DNA from: Erythroxylum novogranatense
Taxonomy: Eukaryota; Streptophyta; Magnoliopsida; Malpighiales; Erythroxylaceae
Direction of reading: 5' to 3'
Assembly (NCBI GenBank): GCA_029891385.1
Contig: CM057228.1
Span: 85,052,964-85,116,963, forward strand
Length of the DNA stretch: 64,000 bases
Shown here: positions 44,539 through 57,110 of the stretch, one piece after another
Layout: every line of letters begins with the position of its first letter
How positions within the stretch are numbered: the first letter of the stretch is position 1
Notes under the pieces: model-generated
The model's input: the letters and a program-made list of their open reading frames with translations, nothing else
The model's database searches: none
What the model was told of the DNA's origin: nothing
Program-made: the position numbers and the translations under genes

Positions 44539-46830
44539 TTAATGATTCTGGCTCTTCAACAGTTCTGCTATCATCTTTTTCAGATCATTCACCGTCTCCT
44601 TCATGTCGTTGAGTTCACCACGTAATCTACTGACTTCATCTGGTGGATCAACTGACGAAGAGGCTTGAGCAACTTCTGCTGATGGAGGAGTGAAGGGAAT
44701 TGAAGTAGTGTAAGCATCAGAGGATGGAGTGTAATCTTCATTGATCTCAAAGGTAGGTGGACGAATGAACGTTTCAGCTTCAGGAATATTTAAGTCAAAA
44801 GGCACAGGCAGCATCAGTAACTGTCTTCCTTGCAGGGGTAGCGCTTGTGATTGTATAGACAGTGTACTAGACAAAGGGCTAATACGCAGAGCTGTCTCAA
44901 CAAGGTATTCAATAAATGATCCTGTTCTTAGTCTTCCCCTTACTGGACAGTCTTCCTCCTTCTTAGTATAGCTGCAACTTGCTTTATCTGGATCCTGTGC
45001 AGAAGTGCTTGCTTTATCAATTTTTCGCACTTCTTCTGCAATTTGATCTGCGGACAGATCATCACTGGCATTATCTTCAGGACATAATTTTGACTTCTCC
45101 CTGGTAAAATCTTTTGGATACCTTGGCTGTATATCCGGTGCAATCATTATCTCTGTGTTTTTTGTGATTGCGAAAATAGTGCATGGATGGCAGGGTCGTT
45201 TTGAAGGATATGGCATTGTAGCAGCAAATCCCAAAGTATCATAGAAGATCTTTTCGTCTTCTTTGAGTAACTGTCATGTGTTACTATTAATCACCATAGG
45301 TTGTACCACAGCTACTATCTTCTTTACTGGTTGAACACCGATTGCAATAGCAGTCCTCTATCTGGTACCTACTTCTACCATTTTGATCTTCAACTTCTGT
45401 TTCCTCAAGAACTTATGGTAGTTGTATACCATCGCATACGATTTATCATCATCCGAATCGACATCATTGTTGCTTCTTGATCCGCTTGAGAGGAGTCATT
45501 TGAACTCGACTTTCATCTATCGCTCCTCCTGTTGAGCAATAGGATTTCTAATCGATATCGCTTCGGTTTACGCTTCTACTTGAACAAAGATCAATAGTTT
45601 CGTTTTGTTGACTATCTTCCTCGCAGTTGAAGTGGTCTTCTTTCGACTAACCTTCTTAGTCTTTCCTCCGCTTCATCGGTCTTACCGATTTCTTTCTTTG
45701 GAGATTTTCCTCTCTCGTCTTTTGATTTTTCTTCCTCTTAGTTTCTTTATGCGTTTCGTCAGTATCTTCTTCCGTATAGAGACTAAGGATTTTGTGGCTC
45801 TGGGTGCACAAGATTTAGAAGTTTCTTCTCGACTGCTCTCCGCAATCTTTTCTTCTTGTTGCCTCGAGTCCTAATCCTCAGAGATCTTTTTTCTTTCTTC
45901 ACAACTTCGCTCAAAAGACTTTCTCCTCGTCTTTTTGGTGCACTTTGTTCTGACCTCTAGGATTGGCTTTCTTCGAGAGGAGGACTCGCCTGTTTCATGA
46001 GAGGTCTTCCTAACACTCTCCTTAGTTCATCAGCAGGCGATTTGATACTCACTAGAGATTGAGAACTTGAAACGGGAGTTTTCTTTAATACACGCTCCCC
46101 CTCAGTTCTTGACTTCCTTGAAGAGTCGGCTTGGTCTTTGTCTACTGTGCTCAGACCCATTCACCGTATTGTATATGCATCGATCTTGCTCTTCACAGGA
46201 ACAGTTCTTCTATTTACTTAGTGCGATTTAATACCGATTCCTTAAAATCCTCGTCGAAGCATGCCATAAGGATAACTCGTTGTTTCCTTTATCCCTTAAT
46301 CATATAATGAAGGATCAAGAAGGGTAAATCTATGGGGTTTCGATTCAAGAGGTAGAATGACATTGTTCATCCGAGTGGTCACCAGATGTCTTGAACCAAC
46401 TCGAAGAATGCAATTGAACAAAATTGCGTGAAGCACCCTAGCCTTTGGAATCAAATTGGACGTCTTCCTCTCCCTTGAATCATTCTTGCCATATAGTTGC
46501 CTCTTGATATCTTCTTCCTTCATACCAACTTGGGACATCCATCCGGCCTTGGTAGACAGTTTCTCACCAACCGATGGACAATCAGTCACCTTCTTTATAA
46601 GCTCCTTTGTTACAACAACAGATATCCTATCTACAGAAGATACGATAGTGTTGTCTATTAGACTGGCGTTCTTCCAAAACTCATATACATCATCCGTGTA
46701 CACAGGTTCTTATGTCTGGAAGAAATTCCTCCAACCAGCTCTTATGATTTCTAGTTCTACATCCATTCCGTCTCTTCTTAGTGACTCAAAGTTCACAAGT
46801 CTTCCAAAAATCATAGCTGCTTTCATTGTG
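44539..46830 (-). pseudogene. Extra 3' (env-like) region of the copia element
   Basis: Behind RNase H lie fragments of a further protein: a start MKAAMIFGRLVNFESLRRDG (about 46826), interrupted by a TAA near 46711, continuing in the same frame as a 135-codon stretch (46703-46296) with FWKNASLIDNTIV, and, after frameshifts, a 231-codon stretch (45234-44539). The latter is rich in Ser, Pro, Glu and Asp and ends in a likely coiled coil (RLRGELNDMKETVNDLKKMI). SIRE-type elements carry such a post-pol frame, often called env-like; its function is not established. No signal peptide or transmembrane segment is visible here. Confidence 0.65.
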
Positions 46831-47124
46831 TAGAGTAAAAACTGTCTTCTGGAGAATCTTTTGAGTGAGATGTTTTGAGAGAATTGGTAAAGCTGAAATG
46901 AACCGTCAGAAGATGATGAAAAGACTGCAATGATTTCACCTTCAGTCTGTTTGTAGGATTATAGTCTGGTGAGTTCTAGAATCATTAAAAACCTCGATAT
47001 CATCAGATTTTTCCCTCCAAAAATCTTCCTTGTGAGAGAAGTTACCAACAGAACTCATCAGAATTAACGCCGTTAGTTTTGATGTTACTTTAGTCCTCGA
47101 CTGCTCACTTAACATGACCATGTT

Positions 47125-47683
47125 AAGGTTTCGATCTTATCTTCTGGAACCGTTCTTCACTCGGTGGTTTAGTGAAGATATCGCCCATTGAAGCTCATAA
47201 TCGTAGAAGCACCACCTTTTTTCGAACATAGTCTCTCGTAAAGTGATGTCTGACTTCTATATACTTCACTCTGGAATGCTGAATTGGATTCTTTGATATA
47301 TTGATTGCACTGGTGTTGTCGCAAAAGATTGGAATCTCCTCTTCTTGGACTGAATAGTCTTGAAGTTGGTACTTGATCCACGCTGATCGTGGAGAAAGAA
47401 TTCGGCGGATATATATTCGCTTGACGGTTGATAGTGCAATTGAGCTTTGTCTCTTGCTTGACCAGAAGACTAGATTTCCTCTAAGAAAATGACATCCTCC
47501 ACTTGTGCTTTTCCTTTCGATTCTATCTCCGGCATTGTCCGCATCGCAATATCCAATTAACCTGAAATCTTTACCTTTCTCAAACATCAAGCAAAGATCA
47601 GTAGTACCTGCGAGATATCTCAAAATTCTTTTAACAAAGAATAAAATGAGACTCTCTAGATCGGCTTGAAATCTTGCACACAA
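47125..47683 (-). pseudogene. Copia RNase H domain
   Basis: The frame has RILRYLAGTTDLCLMF, YCDADNAGD, RKSTSGGCHFL, FWSSKRQSSIALST, PIFCDNTSAINISKNP and HSRVKYIEVRHHFTRD, the ordered signature of copia RNase H, which removes the RNA strand of the hybrid during reverse transcription. Downstream traces of DIFTKP appear near 47140 in another frame. In the family, the word after ALST is usually AEAEY; here it is VKRIY followed by a compressed region, so catalytic residues have been altered. Confidence 0.85.
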
Positions 47684-47863
47684 GCATACACCTGAATGAA
47701 TATCAGTCTACTTGTCATGAAGATACAAGAAAGAACCGATCATCCTCTATATAGGGTTTGATCCACCTTCTTACCAAGTTCGTCTTTCGACAAAAGGTTT
47801 GAAGGATACATCGAGTTGCCATAGGCTTCACATTATTCATATCAAACTTATTCAACAACTCTT

Positions 47864-48331
47864 TCACATACTTTTGTTGATGAATGAAGATCTTCTCTTG
47901 ATGCGCTTAACTTGCAATCCAAGAAAGAACTTTAACTCACCCATCATACTCATTTCAAACTCTTTCTTCATTAGCCTCTCAAACTTCAAACACAACTCTT
48001 TTGAAGTAGCACCAAAAATGATATCATCAACGTAGATCTGTACTAAGATAAAATCATTCTGAAACTTCTTCCTAAAGAGTGTCTTATCAACTTGACCTCT
48101 ACTGAAACCATTTTCTATTAAGAAGGTACTCAGACGATCATACCAAGCTCTAGGAGCTTGCTTCAGGCCGTATAAGGCTTTATGAAGTCTATAAACATAG
48201 TCTGGGTTTTTAACATCTTCAAAGCCAGGTGGTTGTTTCACATACACCTCTTCATCTATAAAGCCATTCAGAAAAGCACTCTTAACATCCATATGAAACA
48301 ACTTTATATCATGACAGATCGCATATGCCAA
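47864..48331 (-). pseudogene. Copia reverse transcriptase domain
   Basis: It contains KLFHMDVKSAFLNGFIDEEV, then QPPGFED, YRLHKALYGLKQAPRAWYD, and the catalytic block VQIYVDDIIFGATS (YVDD). This is the RT core of Ty1/copia. The frame starts after a stop and shift from the upstream integrase/RT frame (LVAQG, 48404) and ends early at KRSSFINKSM. Confidence 0.9.
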
Positions 48332-48403
48332 TAAAATCCTTATAGCTTCAAGTCTTGCTACTAGAGCATATGTTTCATTGTAGTCTATTCCTTCTTGCTG
48401 ATT

Positions 48404-49402
48404 TTAGCCTTGTGCTACTAATCTAGCCTTATTACGACTCACTCTTCCTGATTCGTCTAACTTATTCTTAAAAACCCATCTGGTTCTAATAGTGGATTTC
48501 TTAGGGGGTTTCGGAACTAAGGACCAGACGTTATTCCTAGTAAATTGATTCAGCTCCTCTTGCATGGCTAACACCCAAGCTTCGTCTTGAAGAGCTTCCT
48601 CAACCTTCTTAGGCTCTACTTCAGAGATAAAAGCTACATTAACTTCTCTTCTGAATCTGGACTTTGTCCTAACTCCTTCTGAGGTCTCACCGATAATTAA
48701 TTCTTCTGGATGAGAACTTTTATACTTCCAATCTCGTCTTAGTTCAATAGTTTCTGGAATATCCTCAATTTTGTTCTCATGAGTGTCTGATGAAGGAGTT
48801 TCTGTGGTATCATCTAAGTTCTTTGAAGGACCTTCATTCTCCATGTCATCTTCCTTATGGGATTGAGAACTATCATCAAACTTGACATGGATCGTCTCTT
48901 CAACAGTCTTTGAAGTAAGGTTGTAAACTCGAAAAGCCTTAGACGATGATGAGTAGCCTAGGAAGATTCCTAGATAGGTCTTCGAATCGAATTTATCCAA
49001 CAGCTCTTTTGTATTCAAAATAGAACATTTGCACCCGAATGGATGAAAGTAAGATATGCTTGGTCTTCTTCCATTCCATAACTCATAAAGAGTTTTCTTT
49101 AACATGGGTCTCAACAGAATTCTATTCTGAATATAGCATGTTGTATTCACAGCTTTTGCCCAGAAATACTTAGGAAGATTCATCTCACATAGCATGGTTC
49201 TTGCCATCTCTTGAATTGTTTTATTCTTCCTTTCAACAACTCCATTCTGTTGTGGAGTTTTAGGGGCCGAAAAGTTGTGGAAAATTCCATTCTCTTCACA
49301 GAATATTTTGAACTTCTCATTTTCAAACTCTCCACCATGGTCACTCCTGATACTGGCTATGGACATTCCTTTTTCATTCTGTAACTTTTTTCCCGATTCC
49401 AA
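48404..49402 (-). pseudogene. Copia integrase core and start of RT
   Basis: A 332-codon frame. Integrase residues SDHGGEFEN and ERKNKTIQEMARTML give the second aspartate and the glutamate of the DDE triad; the first aspartate and zinc-binding HHCC part lie upstream in the broken region 49403-49650 (VPRSSV, MLAIHDGKK). Blocks YELWNGRRPSISYFHPFGC and FLGYSSSSKAFRVYN follow, then an acidic linker, then the start of RT (EEALQDEAWVLAMQEEL, TRWVFKNKLDESG, NKARLVAQG). It integrates element DNA in intact relatives. Confidence 0.9.
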
Positions 49403-50116
49403 TAATTTTGCCCTGCTGGTTGTCTCCGAAAGTTACTGATCCTCCCTTCTTATACTGAAGATCTAGGAACATAGACCTTCTTCCCGTCATGTATCGCGAG
49501 CATCCACTGTCTAAATACCAATGGTGCTTGCCGTATCTTCCAAGGAAGGATATCTGCAGGTGAAACTATTTTATTTTTTGGTACCCAAATTTTCTTGGGT
49601 CCTTTACGGTTAGTAGTATACATGTGATGTGATTTTTGATGCACGTAACTAGGTCGTTGATTAAAATGACATATCTTATAGTTTCCTTTTTGAGAGACAA
49701 ATTTTTTATGTGACTGAATCTTGTTTCCTGTAAACCCTAATCCAATTTTATCACTTGATGTCTACATTTTCAAGCATTTCATTCATTTTATTTGTAATTT
49801 CGTGAAAGTAGTTAAATCGGTGATAAATTCCTAATCCTAAGTTTAAGTCGATTGATCTCTTCCGATCATCTACAATTTTCTTTTTATCTTCTAATTGTTT
49901 CTTTAGATGATATTTTCTCTCTAATATCTCAAGATGTCTAATATTCTCAGATACTTTTCTTCAACAGCTTGTCTTTGTTTCGAATAGCATGAGAATCTTC
50001 TAACGATTCTGAGTATGCATCATGCAAATTATCATAGTCGATTTTACCTCCTCATCACTATCTTCCTACCATCGTGAAGATGTTCGATGTTCGATGACTC
50101 GGAACTCAGATCTCGA
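49403..50116 (-). pseudogene. Copia protease/integrase N-terminal region, heavily decayed
   Basis: Between gag and integrase, where protease and the integrase zinc finger are expected, only short traces exist, for example GPKKIWVPK (49575-49605), the region before the protease in SIRE-like elements. A deletion is likely because the zinc finger is not found. Confidence 0.5.
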
Positions 50117-51210
50117 TTAGGATGAATCTAGGTCCTCCCAAGTTGCCATCATGCTTTTCTTGCTTTCTACTCTTTTGGGTTTCTTCTTGAGAGTAGGACA
50201 TTCGGACTTATAGTGTCCAGGCTGATTGCATTCGTAACAGATAATAGAAGACTTCTCTGATTTAGCTTCATCTTTCCCATTCTTTCTGAATGTCTGGTTT
50301 CCTCTGGGCTTCTTCTTCCACATGCGTCTTATCTTTCTGGAGATGAAAGATAATTCGTCATCTTCATCACTTGACTCTGATTCGGATTGGCTGGAGTTGT
50401 CATCCTTTGAGTCTTCAATTTTCAACGCTTTTGATGACTTCCTCCTTCTCTGAGTCTTATGATTCTTCTGTCCGGCCTTCAGTGCTATTAACTTATCCCG
50501 CTTGGGCTTGTCTTCAGCGTTGAGTTCAATTTCATGAATCTTTAAGGATCCCAGCAACTCATCCAGCTTTAATAGGCTCAAGTCTTTGGCTTCAGACCTG
50601 CAAGAACTTTAGGTCTCCATCTCTTGGGAAGACTTCTTAGAATCTTTCGAACATGATCTTGATTGTTGTATGTCCTTCCAAGAGCTTTCAATCCATTGAC
50701 AATTGTTTGAAATCTTCCAAACATTTGATCAATAGATTCTTCATCTTCCATCCTGAAAAGTTCATATTGATGCACAAGAATACTTATCTTAGATTCTTTA
50801 ACTTGGCTTGTGCCTTCGTGAGCAATAGACAATGTATCCCACATTTCTTTTGCGATGTCGCAATGCTGCACTTTGTCGCATTTCGCTCCGCTTAGGCACA
50901 CGCCAAGAAAAATTTCGCCTTTGAATTTAGTCAGTATTCCCTCTTTCGATCGGCCGTCCATACATTCCGTGGAATAGAATTACCTTCTTCATCTACAGTG
51001 TATAAGGTCCGTTTCTATTACGTCCCAAAGGTCGACATGAGTAGATTCGATGAATAATCGCATCCTATCTTTCCGATAGTGATAGTCTTCTCCGTTGAAT
51101 GCCGGAGGTCTAGTGACCGAGGCTCCTTCAATGATGTATACATGTGACTCGCCATTATCTTTAATCCACACTTCGCCAAAGTGATTCTTGGATACCTTGC
51201 TCGATACCAA
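50117..51210 (-). pseudogene. Copia Gag with zinc knuckle, split by frameshifts
   Basis: Three pieces in order: 51210-50989 with RPPAFNGEDYHYRKDRMRLF and VDLWDVIE; 50961-50578 with AKEMWDTLSIAHEGTSQVKE, LVHQYELFRMEDEESID and ILRSLPKRWRPKV; 50581-50117 with a basic linker and the CCHC knuckle CYECNQPGHYKSEC. This is the UBN2-type gag of copia elements. The first piece is open right through the PBS with no ATG before DRM, so the original start codon is lost or lay elsewhere. Confidence 0.88.
51199..51209 (-). other. Primer-binding site of the copia element, variant
   Basis: Minus-strand TGGTATCGAGC, three bases from the LTR border. As at 1569-1579, one base of the standard TGGTATCAGAGC is missing. 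Confidence 0.75.
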
Positions 51211-51212
51211 TC

Positions 51213-52296
51213 AAGTGAATCACACGTTAATACAAAGACTTAGAAAACGATATTAGAATGCACGAGAAGGGGGTTGAATTGTGTATTCCCCTTTTTTATA
51301 AATCTTTTCAGAACTAGTTGTAAGAAATAAAATTCTTTACAGAATTTTATAGATTCTGATTAATCAAACTTTTCAATATTGTGTATATAAAAAAATAAGT
51401 AATGAGATATTTTGAAACTAAAATAAAGATAGAGAGTAAGAGTGGTAGACACGAAGATTTATCCTGGTTCACCCCAAACCGTGAGCTACGTCCAATCCTC
51501 AGAGTTTCTTCTAATATTTCACTATCTCTTCAATCGTTACAAGTATTCTTTCACGAGCCTCTTTAGGTCTCTACAACCAGTATTCTTTCACACTTAGCCT
51601 CTGCAGGCTATCTGTACAACTTTTCTTCTCGAAAAATATTTGAACACTTGTTACAGAAAAATAGCACTCAACAAAATCACTTTTTCTCACGTAGTAATTT
51701 TTCTCGCTATTTCGTATAAGTATCTGTAAGCTCTTTGTAAAACTGTTTTGTGTAAACTTTCCGTAACTTTCAGTAAGTTTTGTAACTTTTCAATCTTCGA
51801 ATTCGACTTGTATTTATAGCCTTCGTCTCCAACTACTTCTTGATTCTTGAATCTTGAATATTTAAAGAAACGGTTAATCAGTTGAGTTTCAGAACTCAAC
51901 TCGAACCGACTCTTTGCGTCATTTCTTTTCTACGTCGTAGGTTCTTTGCATTTGCGTCTCACGCCTCGCTTTTGTATTTGCGGCTCTGCGCCTCGCTTTG
52001 TATTTGGCTCAGGTTCGCTTTGTATTTAAATGCTCAGATCGCTTTGTATTTACGTCACGCCTCGCTTTGTATTTGCGGCTGCGTCTCGCTTGTATTTGCG
52101 TCTGCGTCGCTTTTGTATTTGCGTCAGATCGACTTGATTATTTCAACTTCGCTCGTGTCTAAGTTAAATCTGCGCCCGACTTGCCTCAGGTTCATCTTCA
52201 TCGTGTGTCGACCTGCCTGCTTTTATTTTCTTTATATTTGAACTCTTTTTGTTATACATCAAAATCATATTTAAGTACAGTCATGTTGACTTAACA
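51213..52296 (-). repeat. 5' LTR of the copia element
   Basis: It is about 1,084 bp. It matches 43237-44326, including the spaced CGCTTTGTATTTG array (copies at 51967, 51994, 52016, 52040, 52063, 52087 and 52108). Confidence 0.88.
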
Positions 52297-52301
52297 ATTT
52301 G

Positions 52302-52800
52302 GCTATTTATAATTGTGGTTGCCACCATTGCAATTGCTACTTCACTTCACCAATACCAGCTAAGCTTTTAAAATGTTACTTCACTTCACCATTGCAAATG
52401 TTACTTCACTTCACAACAGATTGCCATGTCTCTCATTTTAAGCTTCTAATATTGCCATAAGCAATGAAATACCATAATTCCTTATAAAATACTGTCTTCC
52501 CCATTCTACTATTGTGTTTGGTAATTGTATTGGTAAATACCTAAATCCTAAAAATAAGTCATGAATGGCAACTTTTAACTTGATAGCTTATGCTAGGGCC
52601 CGAGCTTAGCTCAAGGCTTGATCGGACTCGAGGCAGCCAAACTCGAGCCCAAGCTCGACCAGTCTGATTTGTTTTTTATTTAATTAAAAAATGACATTAT
52701 TTTTATAAAACGATGTCATTTTTTGTAATAGTTTTCGAGCCTAGCTGGGCCAAACCCAGACCCAGTTGTCATCTCTAAGCCATAAACATATGATAAAGAA
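52302..52800. repeat. Short direct repeats and a CTCGAG-rich dispersed repeat
   Basis: TGYTACTTCACTTCAC occurs three times (about 52347, 52375 and 52399). From 52590 to 52765 there is a stretch with GCTTGATCGGACTCGAG, ACTCGAGCCCAAGCTCGACC and AAAATGACATTATTTTTATAAAACGATGTCATTTTTTG (a palindrome around 52690-52725; given here in parts). Similar words recur at 58430-58515 and 59950-60060, so this is a dispersed repeat of unknown class. Confidence 0.5.
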
Positions 52801-54559
52801 AGAGAATTAAAAAATTAATTAAATGAAAAAGAAAAGAAAAGAATTAGATTAATAAATTTAAGGCTTTCTAGTATTACAATCCCTAACATCACCACTAATA
52901 ACTTGATGTCATAAAATAAAATCAAACATAAAACAAGACTAAAGAATCACTGAGACAAACGTAACTATTGTTTCTTATAGTATAGCTTATTGAGTCGTGT
53001 ATTGGTTCCACAGGACTGTAATCACTAATACTAATTGTTTTTCTATTATTAAATCTAACTAAGCGAATAATGGGATTAAACGAAAAAAATAGACTAAAAT
53101 AAAAAATAAGGTTTATTTAGTCATTTAGATAAATTGGAATAAGTAATTAATATATAGAATAGATCTAGATGAAGAATCCCTATAGAACTTTTTATGTTAG
53201 AATTTCTTAATTTAATATTTGATCCTAGTTACTTGGACCGATAAGAATTTCTATGTTAAAACTATGTTCTCTCTCGAGATAGTCAACCTTTATTATAAAG
53301 TTAATTGATTGAAATCTCTTTCTAATCAAAACACCAAGTAATACATTACTTTGCCTTTTAAACTCCCAAGATAGTTTTAGCCCCACAAAGATTTATGTAG
53401 TTATATCTTTAGTAAGCAATGTAACTCTCATTATCTATGTTTTGATCTATTCATATAAATAATCTCTTGATTCCAAAGTGTGAAATCAATATTAAATTAA
53501 AATGCTAGTATATTTCAATTCAATATAATATGAAATATGAATAATTCTTAAGAACTAAAATCTTCTATTAAATGAAAGAAATCAATTAAAAAATAATTCT
53601 AGGATTCATCCCACCTAAATCTATATCCTAATTTAGTTCATGAAAAATTTAAAAAATAACAAAGAATAATAAAGAAAGCAAGATAAAGAGATTAATTATC
53701 ATGACTCTTAAATATTGATGTTCTTGATTGAGTCTTGATGTAAGCTTGCTTTTCTCTAAGATTATTTGTTCTTGAAATGCTCTTAAGTCTCCTTTACCTT
53801 ATGATTGATTTTTGGTCATCCTAGATGTCCCCCTCCTTTTCTACTCTCTTTTCTCCTCTTTTTATTTTACAAAACCCTAAGATATGTGTCAAATAGGGGA
53901 CTAACATGGTTCATATTGGTCCTGTATTACTTCTACGTTACAAAAAATCATAATTTATCTAAACATTAAAAGTAATACAGATTAGCAATATGGTATCATA
54001 TTAAACTCATGTTAGGGTTCCTCTATTCTATTTTGCGTCTGAGATACATCATTTGTAACATAGGTCTAGACACAATAGCGTATAGGTTTGTTGTTAGGTA
54101 ATATAGGACCATATCTAAATCATGTTTTTCATGTATCCAAATAGTCAAAGAACCATAATAGACCCTCATTTAATAAGGAACTTGCACAAGAATGTATTGA
54201 CGTCGTGTTCCTTTGTACACCATGATGTATACGTCAGGAGTCCATTAATGAGAAGGGCCTTCAAGAAGTATAATGCACCTTTAATCTATATAGGATGAAC
54301 ATGCTACTTTGTAGGTGCCATATTAATGAACATAAACCCATGATCAAATTGTGTTCCTCCAAAATTACTCTTATACTTCTTTAACTCAGCTCTAAATTAC
54401 CTAAATTTACTCCTTCATTAGAGAGCTAAAATATGTAAATGAAATATAAACTAAGCTAAGTCCTAAGTCATATGAAAAATATCAAAACACAAACATAATG
54501 CTTTAAAAGGGTCATATTAAAATCATAGTATGATTAATACTTATCACAACCCAAACCTA
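52801..54559. other. Decayed repetitive DNA, no gene
   Basis: The stretch contains GTATTGGTTCCACAGGACTGT (52990-53010), a word commonly seen in plant LTR-element remnants, followed by AT-rich sequence with long stretches of weak periodicity. No coding feature is supported. Confidence 0.4.
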
Positions 54560-57110
54560 ATATACCAATTCAAAAATAACCTTTATGTGCCCCATATTGG
54601 ACTACCTTACATATTGATCATTTTTCTCTCTATGATAGTATAAATATTGGCATAGAAATCTATAACAAAATATGCCTTATACTTATCATCGATTTCAACA
54701 TATTTGTTAACTGCAAAAGGCAAATTTTTCAAAGGAGTTACAAGGATTAAAGTTATACATAACTTCAAAAGGAGAAAAATAGTAATATAATAAACTGACC
54801 TATTGTATCTAAATTCAATATGCGATAGACGCTTCTTATATTATTTTAAGTTCTTTTAAATGATAACATATAACAAAATAGTAAATATCCTATTAACTAC
54901 TTAAGTTTGTCCATTTGTTTAAGGATGTGAAATAGTAGAAAACAAGAATATAGTTACTAACTTATTGTATAAATTATGCTAAAATGGCATAATAATTTAA
55001 CATCTTTATCAGTTACTATGGTTTTAGGCAATCCATATAAATAAACAATTTCTTTAAAGAATAAAATAAAATATATGTTGCATCATTGGTTTTATAAATG
55101 CGATGAAATGCACCATCTCACTAAACTTATGCACAAAAATAAATATGATATCCTTATCACTTGGGGAGCTAGGCAAACCATATGGTATTTCCTTCGTAAA
55201 TAGACTTGTGAATTCCTAAATTAAAGAAACAACCATTTTAGGCAAAGAAGTTTTAAGATCTTTAGTTTAGAAAGAAATATCCTTATATTAAGATATAAGT
55301 AGTTACTGCCTTGCTAACATAACACTCTTAATCTCAATACTAGTAGTAATGTACTAAATCTTTTTGTCTTCCTCATTGCAAACAATTATGCTTGTCTTTT
55401 CAATTTTTTGTACACACTAATCTTTTTATCACTTTTTCTTTTTTTTAAATGATTGTTTATGTTTCTCCCATCTTAAACTCTTTAAATATCTTGATATGAT
55501 CCTTATACACTTCCTATTTTTTTATTCACTATAAAATAGTATCTATTTTTATATCCATTATGAGTAACCTTATTATAAAACTACTAAAGAAACCCCATAA
55601 ATATATGACCAATAAGCATGCCACATATAAAGAACCTAATCCGTGTAGTTGCTAATAGCTAATTCACCAACACTTGCTTTTCACCTTAACTTCTCCACAT
55701 TCATTCAAATATTGAAACTTATATAGTTTAGGAGGCTTTTAATGTAACAAAGTTCAACTTTTCAACTAGTAAGTTACTAGCAATTTTGGTATAATTACCA
55801 CTATTAATAATTAGAATATATACCTTATTACTTAAATGGCACCTAGTATGAAAGATGTGCTCACGCTAGACCTTATTACTATTCTCCTTAGGTTGCATAT
55901 TAAAAGCACACCTAGTAACTAGTAGTTCTCCATAAATGAGTTTTTCAATGTTAAAGTCACTACATTCCTTTAATAGTGGCATCTTTTCATCTTTTGAACT
56001 AATACTCTTTATAATATTGTTATCCGTATCGGTCATAGTTATTTAATTTTTGACATTAAGAACCAATATGTCCAAATAATCGGCACCTAAAAAATTTAAC
56101 ATTTCATGATCTAGAAATAATAAAGTTTCAATTTTACTTTAGAAATAGCAATTGAATCCTTTGCCTTTACATATTCTTCAAGTTTTCAGGCAGCTCTATT
56201 TTCTTTTAGTTTGATCTTTATAAAGAGCTAGATGTCAAATCATATTTGGAAGTGCCTATAAACTTCAATTATCTTTCTACCTTGATAGCTTTCTACACTA
56301 ATATTTTATATCCATATAATCCTACAATTTCACCATATTAGCTATCTCTTTATTTAAACCACCAATAACCCATCCATAGTCACCTTACATTCCTCCTCTG
56401 TATTAGCCCTAATAATGACTATCTCTACCCCCTTTTGATAATTCTCTATGCTTATAAAACCTTGACTGAAATGCACTTTCTACATAAGTCCCTATAATAA
56501 TAGTTAGGTATGAAACTCTTACGCATCACTACCTTCATCTCTTCCCATGATCAAATAGGTCTCTTACTATTCCTATTCATATTAAGGATATACTAATTCC
56601 ATCAAATCCTAGCACATTTTATGAACTCAATTTTTGCTAGTTTAACCTTCATTTTCTCAGAGTAATTATGATAATCAAACATATGTTCTACCTTCCTCCC
56701 TCACTCCAGGTATGGTTCGAGATCATTCTTCACTTAAAAGGTAGAGTTTTTCATTTTAGTGCTACCCAAATTTCTTTATATTATATTATTAAATAATCTT
56801 TTTTTCTCTTCCTAGAATTAGACTCACCATAATCTTTATCCTCCTCATCCTCCTCCTCAAATGTGTTTTTCCTGGAAGGTTTTGATCTAGATAAAGAATC
56901 TAAATGATCCAACCTCAAGTTTAGAACCTTGAATTGGTCTTAGATAGCAGTAAACATTTTGAGGTTAATTTCTATCTTATCTCCACTACTACTCATACTC
57001 AAAGCTATCTAAAAAATGTTAGTAATAAACAAATATATTTTCCTAGACATTCTCTCATATACTTGCACTTGAGGTTAGGTCATTTAATCACTTATGTTTT
57101 AATCAATTTC
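54560..57110 (-). pseudogene. Heavily decayed Ty3/gypsy element (gag and integrase traces)
   Basis: On the minus strand, integrase traces are seen: FVHKFSEMVHFIAF (about 55115-55155; family VDRFSKMAHFI), RNCLFIWIA-stop-NHSN (family LHGLPKTIVSD) near 55010-55050, and SPFEVMYNFNPC (54740-54773; family TPFEVVYG). Gag traces lie upstream on that strand: KMKVKLAKIEFIKCARIWW (about 56600-56660) and SWEEMKVVMRKSFIPNYYY (about 56490-56550; family TWEEMK..MR..F.P..Y). The order gag-integrase fits Ty3/gypsy. There are many stops; this is an old copy. Confidence 0.7.

Larger units (their letters stand above)
43237..52296 (-). mobile_element. Ty1/copia retrotransposon, SIRE-like, decayed but with both LTRs
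   Basis: LTRs (43237-44326 and 51213-52296) enclose gag, integrase, RT, RNase H and, behind pol, an extra env-like region, all on the minus strand. Protein order with integrase before RT defines Ty1/copia; the extra 3' frames and long pol-to-LTR distance point to the SIRE/Maximus lineage. Both LTR copies share AAG in front of TGAATC, so I place the border there; the flanks are then TTTTG (43232-43236) and ATTTG (52297-52301), a target duplication with one mismatch. Every coding segment has frameshifts or stops, so the copy cannot move by itself. Confidence 0.88.

Noticed and set aside
43235..52301. TG...CA borders (43240 and 51216) for the copia LTRs
   Set aside because: With these borders the flanks TGAAG and ATTTG do not match; moving the border by three bases, which both copies share, gives TTTTG/ATTTG.
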